NCBI RefSeq assembly: GCF_016545825.1
Contig: NC_052614.1
Location: 40,952,072-41,016,071, forward strand
Direction: 5' to 3'
From: Eucalyptus grandis
Lineage: Eukaryota > Streptophyta > Magnoliopsida > Myrtales > Myrtaceae
DNA length: 64,000 nt
Shown here: positions 12,940-23,241 of the stretch, in pieces
Numbering within the stretch: the first letter of the stretch is position 1
How the letters are laid out: each line of letters opens with the position of its first letter
Program-made: the position numbers and the translations under genes
Notes under the pieces: generated by a model
Told to the model about the DNA's origin: nothing
The model's database searches: none
The model's input: the letters and a program-made list of their open reading frames with translations, nothing else

Positions 12940-13732
12940 TTCTAAATATGATTTAAACTTCGACAAATTTCATGTCAAATCAAATTTTTTTAAGGAAAAT
13001 ATTAGATAGGGACATGATTATATTGATCCAAGGACCGCGTCTAGTCGCTTAGGTGAGCTCAGAGGGCACGGCTGATCAAGCACCACATACATCCTAAAAA
13101 TGAATCAAGAATTTGATAAAGTCATGTCAAATTGAAATGCAAAAAATATCCAAAAGGATTTTTCTATAAGCATTATATGAGTGAAAATTGGATTCGGATC
13201 AATCAAAATATGAGATTTTAGATTGTTCTGCAACATTTGAGGGGCTTGAAAAGCATGGCAAAAAGCTTTTTATTTTTTAAGAATTTTTATGCATGAAATT
13301 CGGAACATGAGGATCAAAAATCATGAAGAAAACTAATCCCAATTCAGCATGTAAGACATTCTAAAAATCCTAAAAGAGAATTGCATCGAAGAATCATAAT
13401 AGTAAACATCAAATACGGCAATCAAGATCAGAGCAATCGGGGTAGGACCATGGATAATTGGTCTTAAGAAAATTACAGTACATCAAACACTTGATGAGGA
13501 ACAACCTTCATGAAGGAAGTTTCCTAAGATAGGCTCCACATGAATTTATAAAAATCCAAGAACACATAATAATGCATTAGGAACATAGCAAGGCAGCAGG
13601 ACTTCTGGGCAAATCAATGGCAATTTGTCCTAGCAAATGATGTCTAAAAATCCTGAAAATTCACAATATAGATGTGAATGACAAACAAATTCCATTAAAT
13701 ACTTGACTTCAAAATCCTTACCAAAAATTCAT

Positions 13733-13741
13733 ACAAAAATG
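13733..13741. repeat. 9-bp target-site duplication (ACAAAAATG), left copy
   Basis: ACAAAAATG is repeated at 14632-14640. A 9-bp duplication is the hallmark of Mutator-superfamily insertion. Confidence 0.8.
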
Positions 13742-14631
13742 GAGGTTGGGACACCAGGAGTGCCATAACTTGTACGGATGGACACAAAGTGCCATAACTT
13801 TAAAATGGTACACTTAAGTGCTAATATCGGAGTAAAATGGAACACTTAAGTGCCACTCCGGCAAAAATCCCGGCTAAATGGCTAACGTGGCAATTTTCTG
13901 GCGAGTTTGGTTCAAAACGGCGTCGTTTTGCACGGCGAAGTGGCGGAGAAAATGCAAAACGACGCCGTTTCGCGTCGACGTGTAAATAATAAAATACAAA
14001 TTAATTAAATTAAATTTAAACTTAATTTTATTTAAAATATTCAAAAAATTTAAAAAAATTAAGAAAAATTTAAAAAATTTAAAAATTAAGAAAATTAAAA
14101 AATAAAAAAAGAAAAAATGGGGAGATCGAACGGGCAGGCGAGGGCCGAGCCCTCGCCGCCGCCGCCGCCTCCCGCCGTCGCCGGAAGGGCCGGCAACGGA
14201 GGGGGAGGGTCGACTGGGTCGCCGACCCCCGGCCCGACCGACGGCGAGGGCTATCTCCCTTTTTTTTAAAAAAAAAAAATTCTTAATTTTTAAAATTTTA
14301 AAATTTTTCTTAATTTTTTTTTTAAATTTTTTGAATATTTTAAATAAAATTAAGTTTAAATTTAATTTAATTAATTTTTATATTATTATTTACACGTCGA
14401 CGTGAAACGGCGTCATTTTTGCATTTTCTCCGCCACGTCGCATGCAAACGACGTCGTTTGGAGGCAACTTGTCGGAAAGTTGTCACGTCAGCCATTTGGC
14501 CGGATTTTCGCGAGTGGCACTTAAGTGTCCCATTTAACTTCGAAACTGGCACTCAAGTGTACCATTTTGAAGTTATGGCACTTAAGTGTCCCCCGGTGTC
14601 AAGTTATGTCACTTGGGCTATACTTTTGCCT
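13742..14631. mobile_element. non-autonomous Mutator-like long-TIR element
   Basis: An 890-bp palindromic element with long imperfect terminal inverted repeats. The outer arms share AGTGNCATAACTTG and ACTTAAGTG blocks, and the inner arms carry AAACGGCGTCGTTTTGC-like and AT-rich blocks (about 13975-14110 against 14275-14405). The centre (14120-14250) is a GC-rich segment of GCC repeats. Flanked by a 9-bp duplication. It encodes no transposase; its small open frames are artefacts of the palindrome. Confidence 0.8.
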
Positions 14632-15056
14632 ACAAAAATGACAAAGTGTCTGGTTGAATAAAAGCAGAACAAGCATTCTGAATTTCACTCATGATAGATT
14701 TCAGAACAAACTTCACAAAAATGAAAAATGGGCCAAATGGCATGCAAATGAGGCAAAATTGGCGTCTCTAGAAAGATCAAAACGTGTCCTAAGACTTTCT
14801 AAGAGACATCAAGTTTGATTAAGGTCAATTTATGTTCAAACAATGCCAATTGTAAAAGTACGCATATCGGTGATGAACATGGCAAAACATGATGCATGAA
14901 GATAGGCTTGCTAAACCATTGGAATGTTACCTCTGATGTTGTTAAAGTCTATGTAAAGCATGTGCAAGCTCGACATGTTACCGATGGTTCGGGAATCATT
15001 TTGATCTAGTTGTTAGATCCGAGATAGAGCTCCTGTAGCTTTTGCAAGTTGTCTTT

Positions 15057-15880
15057 GGGCCCGTTTGGTTCAGCATTCCCAATAGGCTTTCAATTCCGAA
15101 AGCCCATTGAAAAAAATTTAGGTGTTTGGTTCAGCATTTGGATGTGTCATTGGCTAAATGCTGGCCTTTGAAATGCTGAAAGCCTAAAGCGGTGGGGAAC
15201 CTGCTTTGGGCTTTCGGCATTTAAATGCAAGTCCACCTCTACTATTCATCCGTTGACTTCTTTTTTTTTTAAACCGATCATCTTTCACACACTTTAACCG
15301 ACGTTGATCGGCAACAAAATTTCATCGAATTTTATTTTTATTTTTTTAAAAATAATAAAAACCCTTTGCAAATGTTGGGTTCACCGCTTTTTTTTGTCAT
15401 TTTTATTTTTTTGACAATCGTTAGCTCAACTTTTTATCAATTCACTAGAATGATCATTAATTAACGAAGATAATTAATACTACAATAATTAAAAAAAAAT
15501 TATTCAAAGTTGAAAACAAACCTAAAAGAACCCTAGGCTAAAAGTTGAGCTTTGCATCTAATTTATAATCAAATTCTTTTAATATAATTTTTAAATAAAT
15601 TTACTAATATTTGTCTTTTACATTACTCTCAATATGAAAATGTAAAAAGGTTATATAGTCATTGTTTCTTTTTTTGCAATTTTAAAAATACTAAAACTAA
15701 AAAAACTTAATTTGGTCACACTAAAGGGTTTTTCAAATATATGTTTACCAAATAGTCTTGCATTTCCTAAAGCACTTTTCGGTTATAGTTTACCAAACGA
15801 TCTAACATTTCAAAACCCTTTACCTCAAAAGTATTTGCATTCTCCCAAGGGCATTTCCCAAAGCCAAACCAAACGGGCTC
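15057..15880. mobile_element. 824-bp TIR element (GGGCCCGTTTGGTT ends)
   Basis: Starts GGGCCCGTTTGGTTC and ends AACCAAACGGGCTC, a terminal inverted repeat of about 14 bp with one mismatch. It splits the RLK pseudogene between sequence homologous to 38230 and to 38240 of the intact gene, so it is an insertion. No transposase is present. Such ends occur in plant hAT and PIF/Harbinger miniature elements. A clean target duplication could not be read, so the superfamily is left open. Confidence 0.7.
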
Positions 15881-16339
15881 GAGGAATGCTTCCACTGAAA
15901 ACGATTGAATGACAATGACAACACAAGAAGTTCTTTGCATTGGGTTAGCGCCTCCAGTAGCATGCCAATGAATTGGTTATCAGACAGCAAAAGCTTTTGA
16001 ATGTAAGGCCAACAATAGCAAAAATAAGAGGGAAGACTTCCATAGAGATTATTATACATCACCATAACACTCATGAGCGATCTATTGTAAAGTGTTGGAG
16101 GAATTGAACTTGTGAGATTCTTCATGACCATACCAATGACCTGCAATGTGGATACGTTGCCCAGGAAGCTTGGAATTTGGCCCCGTAAGTCATTGAAGCT
16201 AAGAAACAGTTGTTGCAACTCAGGCAATGTGCCAAATTCTCTTGATATGCCACCTGTTAGCCTATTCATTGCGAGTGACATCAATTCGAGATTTTCTCAT
16301 TGGGCTAAGTTAGGAGGAATGTTTCCTTCAAATTTGTTC

Positions 16340-16344
16340 GATTG
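16340..16344. repeat. 5-bp target-site duplication of the copia element (GATTG)
   Basis: GATTG precedes the TGTTGG start of the 5' LTR and recurs at 26628-26632, immediately after the 3' LTR. Confidence 0.9.
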
Positions 16345-16635
16345 TGTTGGAGAAATTCCTCTTGAAGTGTTTTGAAGTTGATAAAACGTTTCCATCAGTC
16401 TAGTCTGAAGGATTGCAGACTCTACTATTTAAAGTCTGAAGACCTCCGGATAGCCAGACTCAAGACTCAAAGCCTATCCTCATTGACAGTCTCTAATCCG
16501 TTGAAGAAAGGCTATCGAGAACTGGATGTTTAATTAAGGATGTGGCCTTATCGACTAGAGAAGATCTCTTGGCTGGATATGACATAACGGAATTCTTTAT
16601 TTGATCACAATTGATTCGAATATTAAGAATCCGAT
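16345..16635 (+). repeat. copia 5' LTR, left part
   Basis: First 291 bp of the 5' LTR, from TGTTGGAGAAATTCC to the CCGAT target of the nested solo LTR. It aligns with 25714-26004 of the 3' LTR. Confidence 0.92.
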
Positions 16636-18760
16636 TGTTGACACCTAAAATTTTGATTAGGTTTAATTAGGTCTTAATTTCTTTTAGATAATAAATAACA
16701 AATAACAAAAACAACAAAAAAATAGTAAAAACAAAAGAAAAGAAAAACAAAAGCAACAACCCCCCATTTTCTTCACGTGGGCTCGTGCGGCTTGGCCCCA
16801 CCCCCCTTCCTTCTTCTTCTTCCCTCTTCTTCTTCCTCGCTCCTTCTTTCTCCGCCTCTGTAGTTCACGCGCGGTGGCCGGCGACGCGCGCGAAGGATGG
16901 CCTACGGCCGAGGGGAGTAGGCCGACGTCGGCCGAAGAGGATAAGATCAGGCGCCATTAATGCTGAGCGAGCTTGTTTGGAAAGCTCGATGGGACACCGG
17001 TTCGCCCGAGCGGAACCGGTGGGCAAGCCGGAGGCCGGCGACGAGCCCCTCCGTCGACCGGAGTTCCTTCGCCTATAAATAGGTGGCCGCAAGCATCGTC
17101 GGAGGGCATGGCGAGCTCGGAAATCCTTCACCGAGACATCGGGAAGGGTTGAAGGGCGAGCGCAGGAGAGAGCTCGGGTCGCGAGCTTAGCCCACCTTCC
17201 ACCGAGAGACTTCGGGGAAGGCAGGCGGCGAGTGACTTTGAGAAGGTCAGATCCGGCCGGTGGAGGCTCGGATCTGGCCTGAGTGAGGAGGAATCAAGGT
17301 CGAGGAGGGTCCGGCCGAGATCTACGCAATAGATCTGGTTTTTTTTTTTTGCTGCTGTTGTTACCGCCGGACGCCGTGCCGCAGGCCGTTCGCCTCGGTC
17401 CCGACGCCGTTGCTTCGACGACTTGTTGTCGTGCCTCACCTCGCGGAGCCATTACCGTGATCGATCCGCCGAAGCCGCGCCGGATCGGGAAGCTGGGTTG
17501 CTGCCGTCGTCGCCTCCACCATCGCGAACCGCTCTCCCCCGTCGCCGTCCCCATCCGAGAAGGTAAAAAGGGGGCGTTATTGTTCATCGTAGCCGTTTTC
17601 CGTTGACCTAGCCGTCGTCGCCGTCGACGTTGTCACCGCCGTCGTGGCCGCCGTGGTTGCCGCCGCCGTTGTCACCTTTGACGTCGCCGCCATAGTCGCC
17701 GTCGCCGCCAAACACCTCGGTTCCCCCTCTTGGCGGCTGCGGATTCGCAAACCCTAGGGTTTGCGATTTCCCGTCGTCGGAATTGGATCCGGGTCTCGGA
17801 ATTGGGTAGGGTTTCGCGAGATTCCGCGGTGGCGGAAGCCGGGTCGCGAATTTGGATCCGGGTCGGGTAGGGTTTGCAGGGAGCCGGGTTGCGGGCGGGT
17901 CGTGGACCTAGGTCGTCGGGCCGGGCCGGGCGTCCCAAACGCCCGCCACGGCGTCGTTTTAACAAAATAAAAAATAAAAAATAAAAAATAAATGAAAAAT
18001 CCGAGTCGGGCCCGTCCGCGTTTGGGTCGCCGACCCGGGTCGGACCCAACCCGCGGATCCGACCCGGCCGGTTTTATATTATTTTAATATTAAAAAAATG
18101 TTTTAATTTCCGAAAATCGAAAAATATTAAAAAATTGTTGAAAAATGTTTTATTTTCTAAAAAATCGAGAAAAATCAAAAAATAATTTATTTTCCAAAAA
18201 TATTAAAAAATATTAAAAATATATTTTATTTTCCGAAAAATCAAAAAAATCAAAAATATTTCATATTTTCCAAAAAATGCCAAAAATCCAAAAAAAGCCA
18301 AAAAATTCAGAAAAGGCCAAAAAAGACTTGTACTTTTCCAAAAATACCAAAAAATCCCTTTTATGTCCAAAAATGAGAAAAATACTCAAAAATGTTTTCC
18401 TCCCAAAATGCATGGAAAATCCTCGAACATCCAAAAACCTCGGGGTTTAAACAAGATTAGGTACCGAAAGGGCATTAGTGATTAACTAGTGTAATCAAGT
18501 CCCCGATCCTAATTTCTCTGGTTGCGCAGGAGCGAGTATTTCTCCCGATACTTCGCTTGGGTTTCTAATCGACCCACCCCAAAATCGATTAGTGGCGACT
18601 CCAATTTAAAAATTGATTTACGGGTTAAAAACTCATACTATTAAAGTCGTGAATTGGTGGACTTGGGAGAGTCCGGGCATAATTAAATTCAGCCGAGCCA
18701 TTAGTCTCCTTAGGCGCTCGTACCCGATTGCGGGCGCCGAAAAAAAAAGAGGTCGCGACA
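16636..18760 (+). mobile_element. 2125-bp solo LTR nested in the copia 5' LTR
   Basis: Begins TGTTGACACC and ends GGTCGCGACA, with CCGAT at 16631-16635 and again at 18761-18765. The 3' copia LTR (around 26000-26005) retains the empty site with a single CCGAT, which proves the insertion and its boundaries. It has no internal coding region, so it is a solo LTR. The ends and the conserved AGGTACCGAAAGGGC / TTAGTGGCGACTCC blocks near the 3' end suggest a long-LTR Ty3/gypsy (Tat/Ogre/Athila-like) family, an inference. The middle is unusually GC-rich (16780-18060) with open frames on both strands that I do not regard as genes. An A-rich tract follows (18070-18430). Confidence 0.9.
17074..17081 (+). 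promoter_or_regulatory. TATA box of the solo LTR
   Basis: TATAAATA in a GC-rich context, followed by a leader-like region. It is the likely U3/R boundary signal of this LTR. Confidence 0.55.
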
Positions 18761-18765
18761 CCGAT

Positions 18766-19386
18766 GATTGGCAAAGTTTACTTGGAAGGTTCTACTTATG
18801 GAAATCGAGATCCTGATTGTATGGGCGAACATGATTGATGGGCTATCGACATGTTCCTTTAATAGCTCAAATGATCTTCCTAATTGATTCCATCTAACGG
18901 GTAGATTTGAGGAATTCCTTTGGTAAGTGCCAATGGGTATGATGGCATGAAGGAGTATATAAGGAAGATGTTCTAGTTGTTCGAGTAGGTGTACGAGAGA
19001 AGAATTCCAAAGTCTGAAGCTCCTTGTTTCTAGTCAATTCATTTGTTGAACATAATCGTGTAAACAAAAGAGAGCCTATATTCGTGAGAAACCTTGAGGA
19101 AGTGTGGTAGAACATCTACACTTTGTGGAATCAAGGAAAAGCCGTCTGTAACTTCTCTTTTGTTCATAGTGAAATCCAGCCGGTGGGCTGTCGGTGCGGA
19201 AGAGTGGACGTAGGCTTGGAATAAGCCGAACCACTATAAATCTTGTGTTCATTTCTCTCTTCACTATCCTTTACTTTACTTTGATCGTATTTTCCTTTCT
19301 ATCGATTGCCTAAAATCGCTTCCGTATCTCGAAAATTTGTTTGTGCACCTATTCACCCCCTCTAGGTGATTATACTAGCTATCTCA
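18766..19386 (+). repeat. copia 5' LTR, right part
   Basis: The remainder of the 5' LTR, ending TAGCTATCTCA. It aligns with 26007-26627 of the 3' LTR. It includes TATATAA at 18956-18962, the probable TATA box, and the typical CACCCCCTCTAGGTG block near the end. Confidence 0.92.
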
Positions 19387-19388
19387 AT

Positions 19389-19400
19389 TGGTATCAGAGC
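19389..19400 (+). promoter_or_regulatory. primer binding site, initiator tRNA-Met
   Basis: TGGTATCAGAGC lies two bases after the 5' LTR. It is complementary to the 3' end of plant initiator methionine tRNA, the usual copia primer. Confidence 0.95.
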
Positions 19401-19446
19401 ATGTGTACTCACTTTTGTTGAAGTGTTTTACTTGAGTTAAAGATCC

Positions 19447-19745
19447 ATGGCTAGTATGTTGGCTCCGTGGCTGGTAGAAGGGCAAAGCAATACCAGACCA
19501 CCTTACTTTGATGGAAATGATTACAACATATGGAAGAACAAGATAAAAGCATTCTTAAGATCAAAGGATCCTCTGGAATGGGACGTTGTAGAAAAAGGAA
19601 TCATTCCTAAAGCTACATCTGTCTCAGAAAGAGGAAAATATATTGTTGAGTCTAGCGAAATGACTCAGGAAGAGAAATTCAAGAGACAAGCTCTTGATGC
19701 AAAAGTAATTTATTCCTTATATTGTGCTTTATCTCTTTTTAAATG
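19447..19745 (+). pseudogene. copia gag remnant
   Basis: Begins with ATG 47 bp after the primer site. The N-terminal ~95 residues show the copia gag start: FDGNDYNIWKNKIKAFLRS, followed by EEKFKRQALDAK and LYCALS. The frame then jumps directly to protease-region sequence (19743 on). The main gag domain, the zinc knuckle and the gag-pol junction, roughly a kilobase in relatives, are therefore missing. The junction resembles a polypyrimidine/CAG acceptor, but the implied intron would be under 50 bp, so a deletion is the better explanation. Confidence 0.85.
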
Positions 19746-20375
19746 CAGGTCACTATCAAGAAAAAGGTAAAATGGTATCTTGATAGTGGATGCTCAAGAC
19801 ACATGACAGGAGACTCAAATTACTTCATAAAGCTTGTTCAAGTAAATGGTGGAAAAGTTTCTTTTGGAGGAAACAACAAAGGAAAAATTGTGGGATTTGG
19901 AATTGTAAAGATTGGAAATCTCAAAATCAGCAATGTTTCCTTAGTGGAAGGGCTCAATTACAATTTGCTTAGTATTAGTCAGCTATGTGATACTGGTATC
20001 AAAATCAACTTTCAAGAGGGAATATGTTCTGGAATTAGTAAAGATTCTACTTAGTCATTCATGGGTCAAAGACATGGAAATATCTACCTCTTGGATGTGA
20101 AACCAGATGAATCACAATGTCTAATCTCAATCCAAGACGAAGCAAACTTATGGCACAGAAAGCTTGGGCACGTCAATATGAAGCAAATAGCCAAAATCTC
20201 AGCAAAGAAGCTTGTTCGTGGACTACCCAATTTATCATATCAAAAGTCTGATCTATGTACACCATGTATATTGGGAAAACAGGTAAGAAATTCCTTTAAA
20301 CCAATAAATCAAGTTTCCACTAACCGTGTACTTTGCGGCTTTTGCATATGGATCTTTTGGACCAACCGAACGTAA
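19743..20375 (+). pseudogene. copia protease and GAG-pre-integrase region
   Basis: The aspartic protease motif is present as WYLDSGCSRHMTGD (19770-19815), followed by the LLSISQLCD block. A stop codon near 20052 interrupts the frame. Sequence resumes with the GAG-pre-integrase zinc-binding motif (WHRKLGHVN ... LCTPCILGKQ, about 20150-20285). A further frameshift follows as the integrase core begins. Not functional. Confidence 0.85.
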
Positions 20376-21120
20376 AGCATTGGAGGTAAGAAATACTGCC
20401 TGGTAATTGTGGATGATTACTCACGATTCACTTAGGTATATTTCTTGGCAAGTAAGTTTGAAACCTTCTCTCACTTTGAAAAGTTTGCTAAAAAGGTTCA
20501 AAATGAAAAAGGGTATGTTATATCAAGTATAAGAATAGATCATGGAGGTGAGTTTGAAAATCATGACTTTACAAAATTCTGTGATGAATCTGGTTTTTAG
20601 CATGTATTCTCCTCTCCATATACTCTAGAGCAAAATGGAGTTGTGGAAAGAAAGAATAGATCTCTTCAAGAAATGGCTAGAACTCTTTTAATTGAAAGTA
20701 ACATCTCTTCACATTTCTGGGCTGAAGCAGTTTCTACAACATGTTACATTATAAATAGAGTCTTTCTAAGGCCTATTCTGGAAAAAAAAAAAAAAAACTC
20801 CCTATGAACTATTCAAAGAAAAGAAGCCTATTATTTCATATTTTCATGTATTTGGATGCAAATGTTTTATACTGAAAAATGCAAATGATCGAGTTGGAAA
20901 ATTTGAAGAAAAATCAGATGAATGCATCTTCCTTGGATATTCAACCACAAGCAAAGCATACAGAGTCTACAACAAGAAGACTCAAACAGTGGAAGAATCA
21001 ATGAATGTTAAATTCCAGGATTCTATGCAAAATGAATCCATTCAGACTCATCTTGAAGAATCTGAACCTGCTCCAGACTTTACAAAGTCTAAAATAGCTC
21101 AGACTTTGAAGGATTAGCAA
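20376..21120 (+). pseudogene. copia integrase core remnant
   Basis: The D-D-E residues are recognisable: Asp in VDDYSRF (about 20410), Asp in IRIDHGGEFEN (about 20530) and Glu in EQNGVVERKNRS (about 20640). Two stop codons (about 20435 and 20599) and a 15-base A-run near 20786-20801 that shifts the frame prevent translation. The C-terminal part contains the VFGCK and FLGYS blocks in another frame. Confidence 0.85.
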
Positions 21121-21123
21121 CAA

Positions 21124-22837
21124 ATGACTGTTGAAGATTCAAGTGAAGAAAGTGACCATCAATTTGACAAATTAACCAGCAACTGGAAACATAAGTCCAG
21201 TCATCCCAAAGATCTTATTATTGGCGACATCAATGAAGGAATTCGCACAAGATCCAAAAGGCGCGAAGAGTCTAGTGTTGTGGCTCTTATTTTTGAAATA
21301 GAACCCAAAAACACAGAAGAAGCTTTATCTGATGAAAGCTGGATTGAAGCTATGCAAGAAGAGCTCGGGCAATTTAGTATTAATGATGTCTGGGAATTAA
21401 CTCCTAAACCGAAAGGTAAATCATTATTGGAGCTAAATGGGTTTTCAGGAACAAGATGAACGAGAAAGGAAAAGTCATAAGAAACAAGGCAAGACTCGTG
21501 GCCAATGGATATACACAAGAAGAAGGGATAGACTATGACGAGACTTATGCACCAGTAGCAAGGTTAGAAGCAATTCGATTATTACTTGCTTTTGCTTGTT
21601 ATAAGAATTTCAGGTTATTCCAAATGGATGTCAAAAGTGCCTTCCTAAATGGATTCATCCAAGAGGAAGTCTATGTGGAACAACCACCTGGGTTTGAAGA
21701 CCCAAAGAAACCAGACTCAGTATTCAGACTCAAAAAGGCTTTATACGGCTTGAAACAAGCTCCTCGAGCTTGGTACGACAGACTGAGTAAGTTTTTAATT
21801 GAAAATGGATTTGTTAAAGGTAAAGTAGACACTACTCTTTTCATTAAAAGAGAAAGCAAGAGTTTTCTACTTGTTCAAATATATGTCGATGATATTATTT
21901 TTGGATCCTCTAATGAAAGTCTCGTAAAGAAATTCTCTAAGACTATGCAGGATGAATTTGAAATGAGCATGATGGGTGAGTTAACCTTCTTTCTTGGACT
22001 TCAAGTAAAACAATTGAAGGAAGGAACTTTTATTTATCAAGAAAAATATGCTAATGATATTGTGAAGAAGTTTGGATTGGACAATTGCAAAAAGGCTGAT
22101 ATACCAATGTCAAGCTCCGTGAAGATAGATAAAGATGAAGGAGGAAAGAAAGTCGACCAAAAGTTATACAGGAGTATCATTGGTTCACTTCTTTATCTTA
22201 CTGCTTCTAGACCTGATATTTTGTTTAGTGTTTGCATTTGTGCCGGATTTCGGGCGGACCTAAAGAATCACATTTAAATGCTGCAAAGCGTATTATCGAA
22301 TATATTGCATCAACTTCAAGCTTCGGTCTCTGGTATCCTAAAAGGGGAGACTTTACTCTTCTTGGATACTCAGACGCAGACTTAGCCGGATGTAGAGTTG
22401 ATAGAAAGAGCACCTCAGGTACCTGTCAACTACTTGGAGGCAAGGCAGTGTCTTGTTTTTCAAGAAAGCAAAGTACAGTAGCTCTCTCTACAACAAAAGC
22501 AGAATATGTAGTCCTTGGAAGTTGTTGTTCACAAATTCTATGGATAAAACAACAGCTAAGAGATTTCGGAATTGAAGATTCATGCACGAAGATTAAATGT
22601 GACAACACCAGCGCAATCAATCTCACCAAAAATCTAATTCTTCACTCAAAAGCAAAGCATATAGAGATTTGACATCACTTCATTAGAGATCATGTTCAAA
22701 ATGGAAAAATTTCGATTCAGTTTGTTGACTCAAACAACCAACTGGCGGATATATTTACAAAGCCTTTGGAGAAAAATCAATTTGAAATTATCCGTTCAAG
22801 ACTCAACATTTTGAACTTTGAAGAAGTTAAAGTCTAG
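21124..22837 (+). pseudogene. copia reverse transcriptase and RNase H
   Basis: The linker (21124-21459) ends in the WIEAMQEEL motif and shifts frame before [16 protein letters not shown]. The RT domain (21456-22277) is otherwise open, with [26 protein letters not shown] and the catalytic YVDD at 21882-21893. A frameshift at about 22240 leads to RNase H (22232-22672), with DADLAGC, KSTSGTC, SRKQ and ALSTTKAEY blocks and a stop at 22671. The typical pol end (HHFIRDHV ... LADIFTKPL) follows to about 22837. All catalytic motifs survive, so the element was probably mobile fairly recently. Confidence 0.9.
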
Positions 22838-23241
22838 AGACTCTTAGACTCAGATTATAAGACTTTGACTGTAAGTTATTCTCTCTCTAATCTCATTTTG
22901 AAAAGGTACATTGATCAACCGTGTTGATTATCTCAATCGCTATCTTTAATTGACGAAATTATTGCATCGTTTCTTTTAGAAAAAGAAGTTATTTTGATGT
23001 GACTATTTTTCGAAAAAGGCAGTTATTTTTTTTTAAAAGGCATCTTTTCACTTACCATTACGACGGTTGACATCCCCTCCTTACGACTGTCTTATATATA
23101 ATCGGTTTCTCCTCGCTTAACTCCAAAAACCCTAAAAAGCACCAATCTTCCATTCCTGTTTTCTTCTCTTGTTTAATCTTCGAAAAAGTCGTCATCTTTC
23201 TTGGGAAAGTCAAGCAAGGAATCTTTCAAAGACTAAGAAAG

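Larger units (their letters stand above)
8415..14911 (-). mobile_element. LTR family X, minus-strand copy, with two nested insertions
   Basis: Read on the minus strand this is about 2.4 kb of family-X sequence, once a solo LTR (8971-12123 plus one TSD copy) and a Mutator-like element (13742-14631 plus one TSD copy) are removed. It ends on the top strand at TGGCACC. It shares the 17-base block at 8664-8680 with the 2125-bp solo LTR at 18457-18473 (opposite strand), a conserved region near the 3' end of the LTR. It abuts RLK pseudogene sequence near 14911. There is no coding capacity. Confidence 0.6.

Noticed and set aside
17128..18049. Several Arg-rich open frames on both strands
   Set aside because: They result from GC-rich DNA inside the 2125-bp solo LTR. 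No domain or codon pattern supports a gene.
19703..19748. Possible gag intron (GTAATT...TGCAG)
   Set aside because: At about 46 bp it is shorter than plant introns, and the flanking protein sequence is far apart in relatives, so a deletion fits better.
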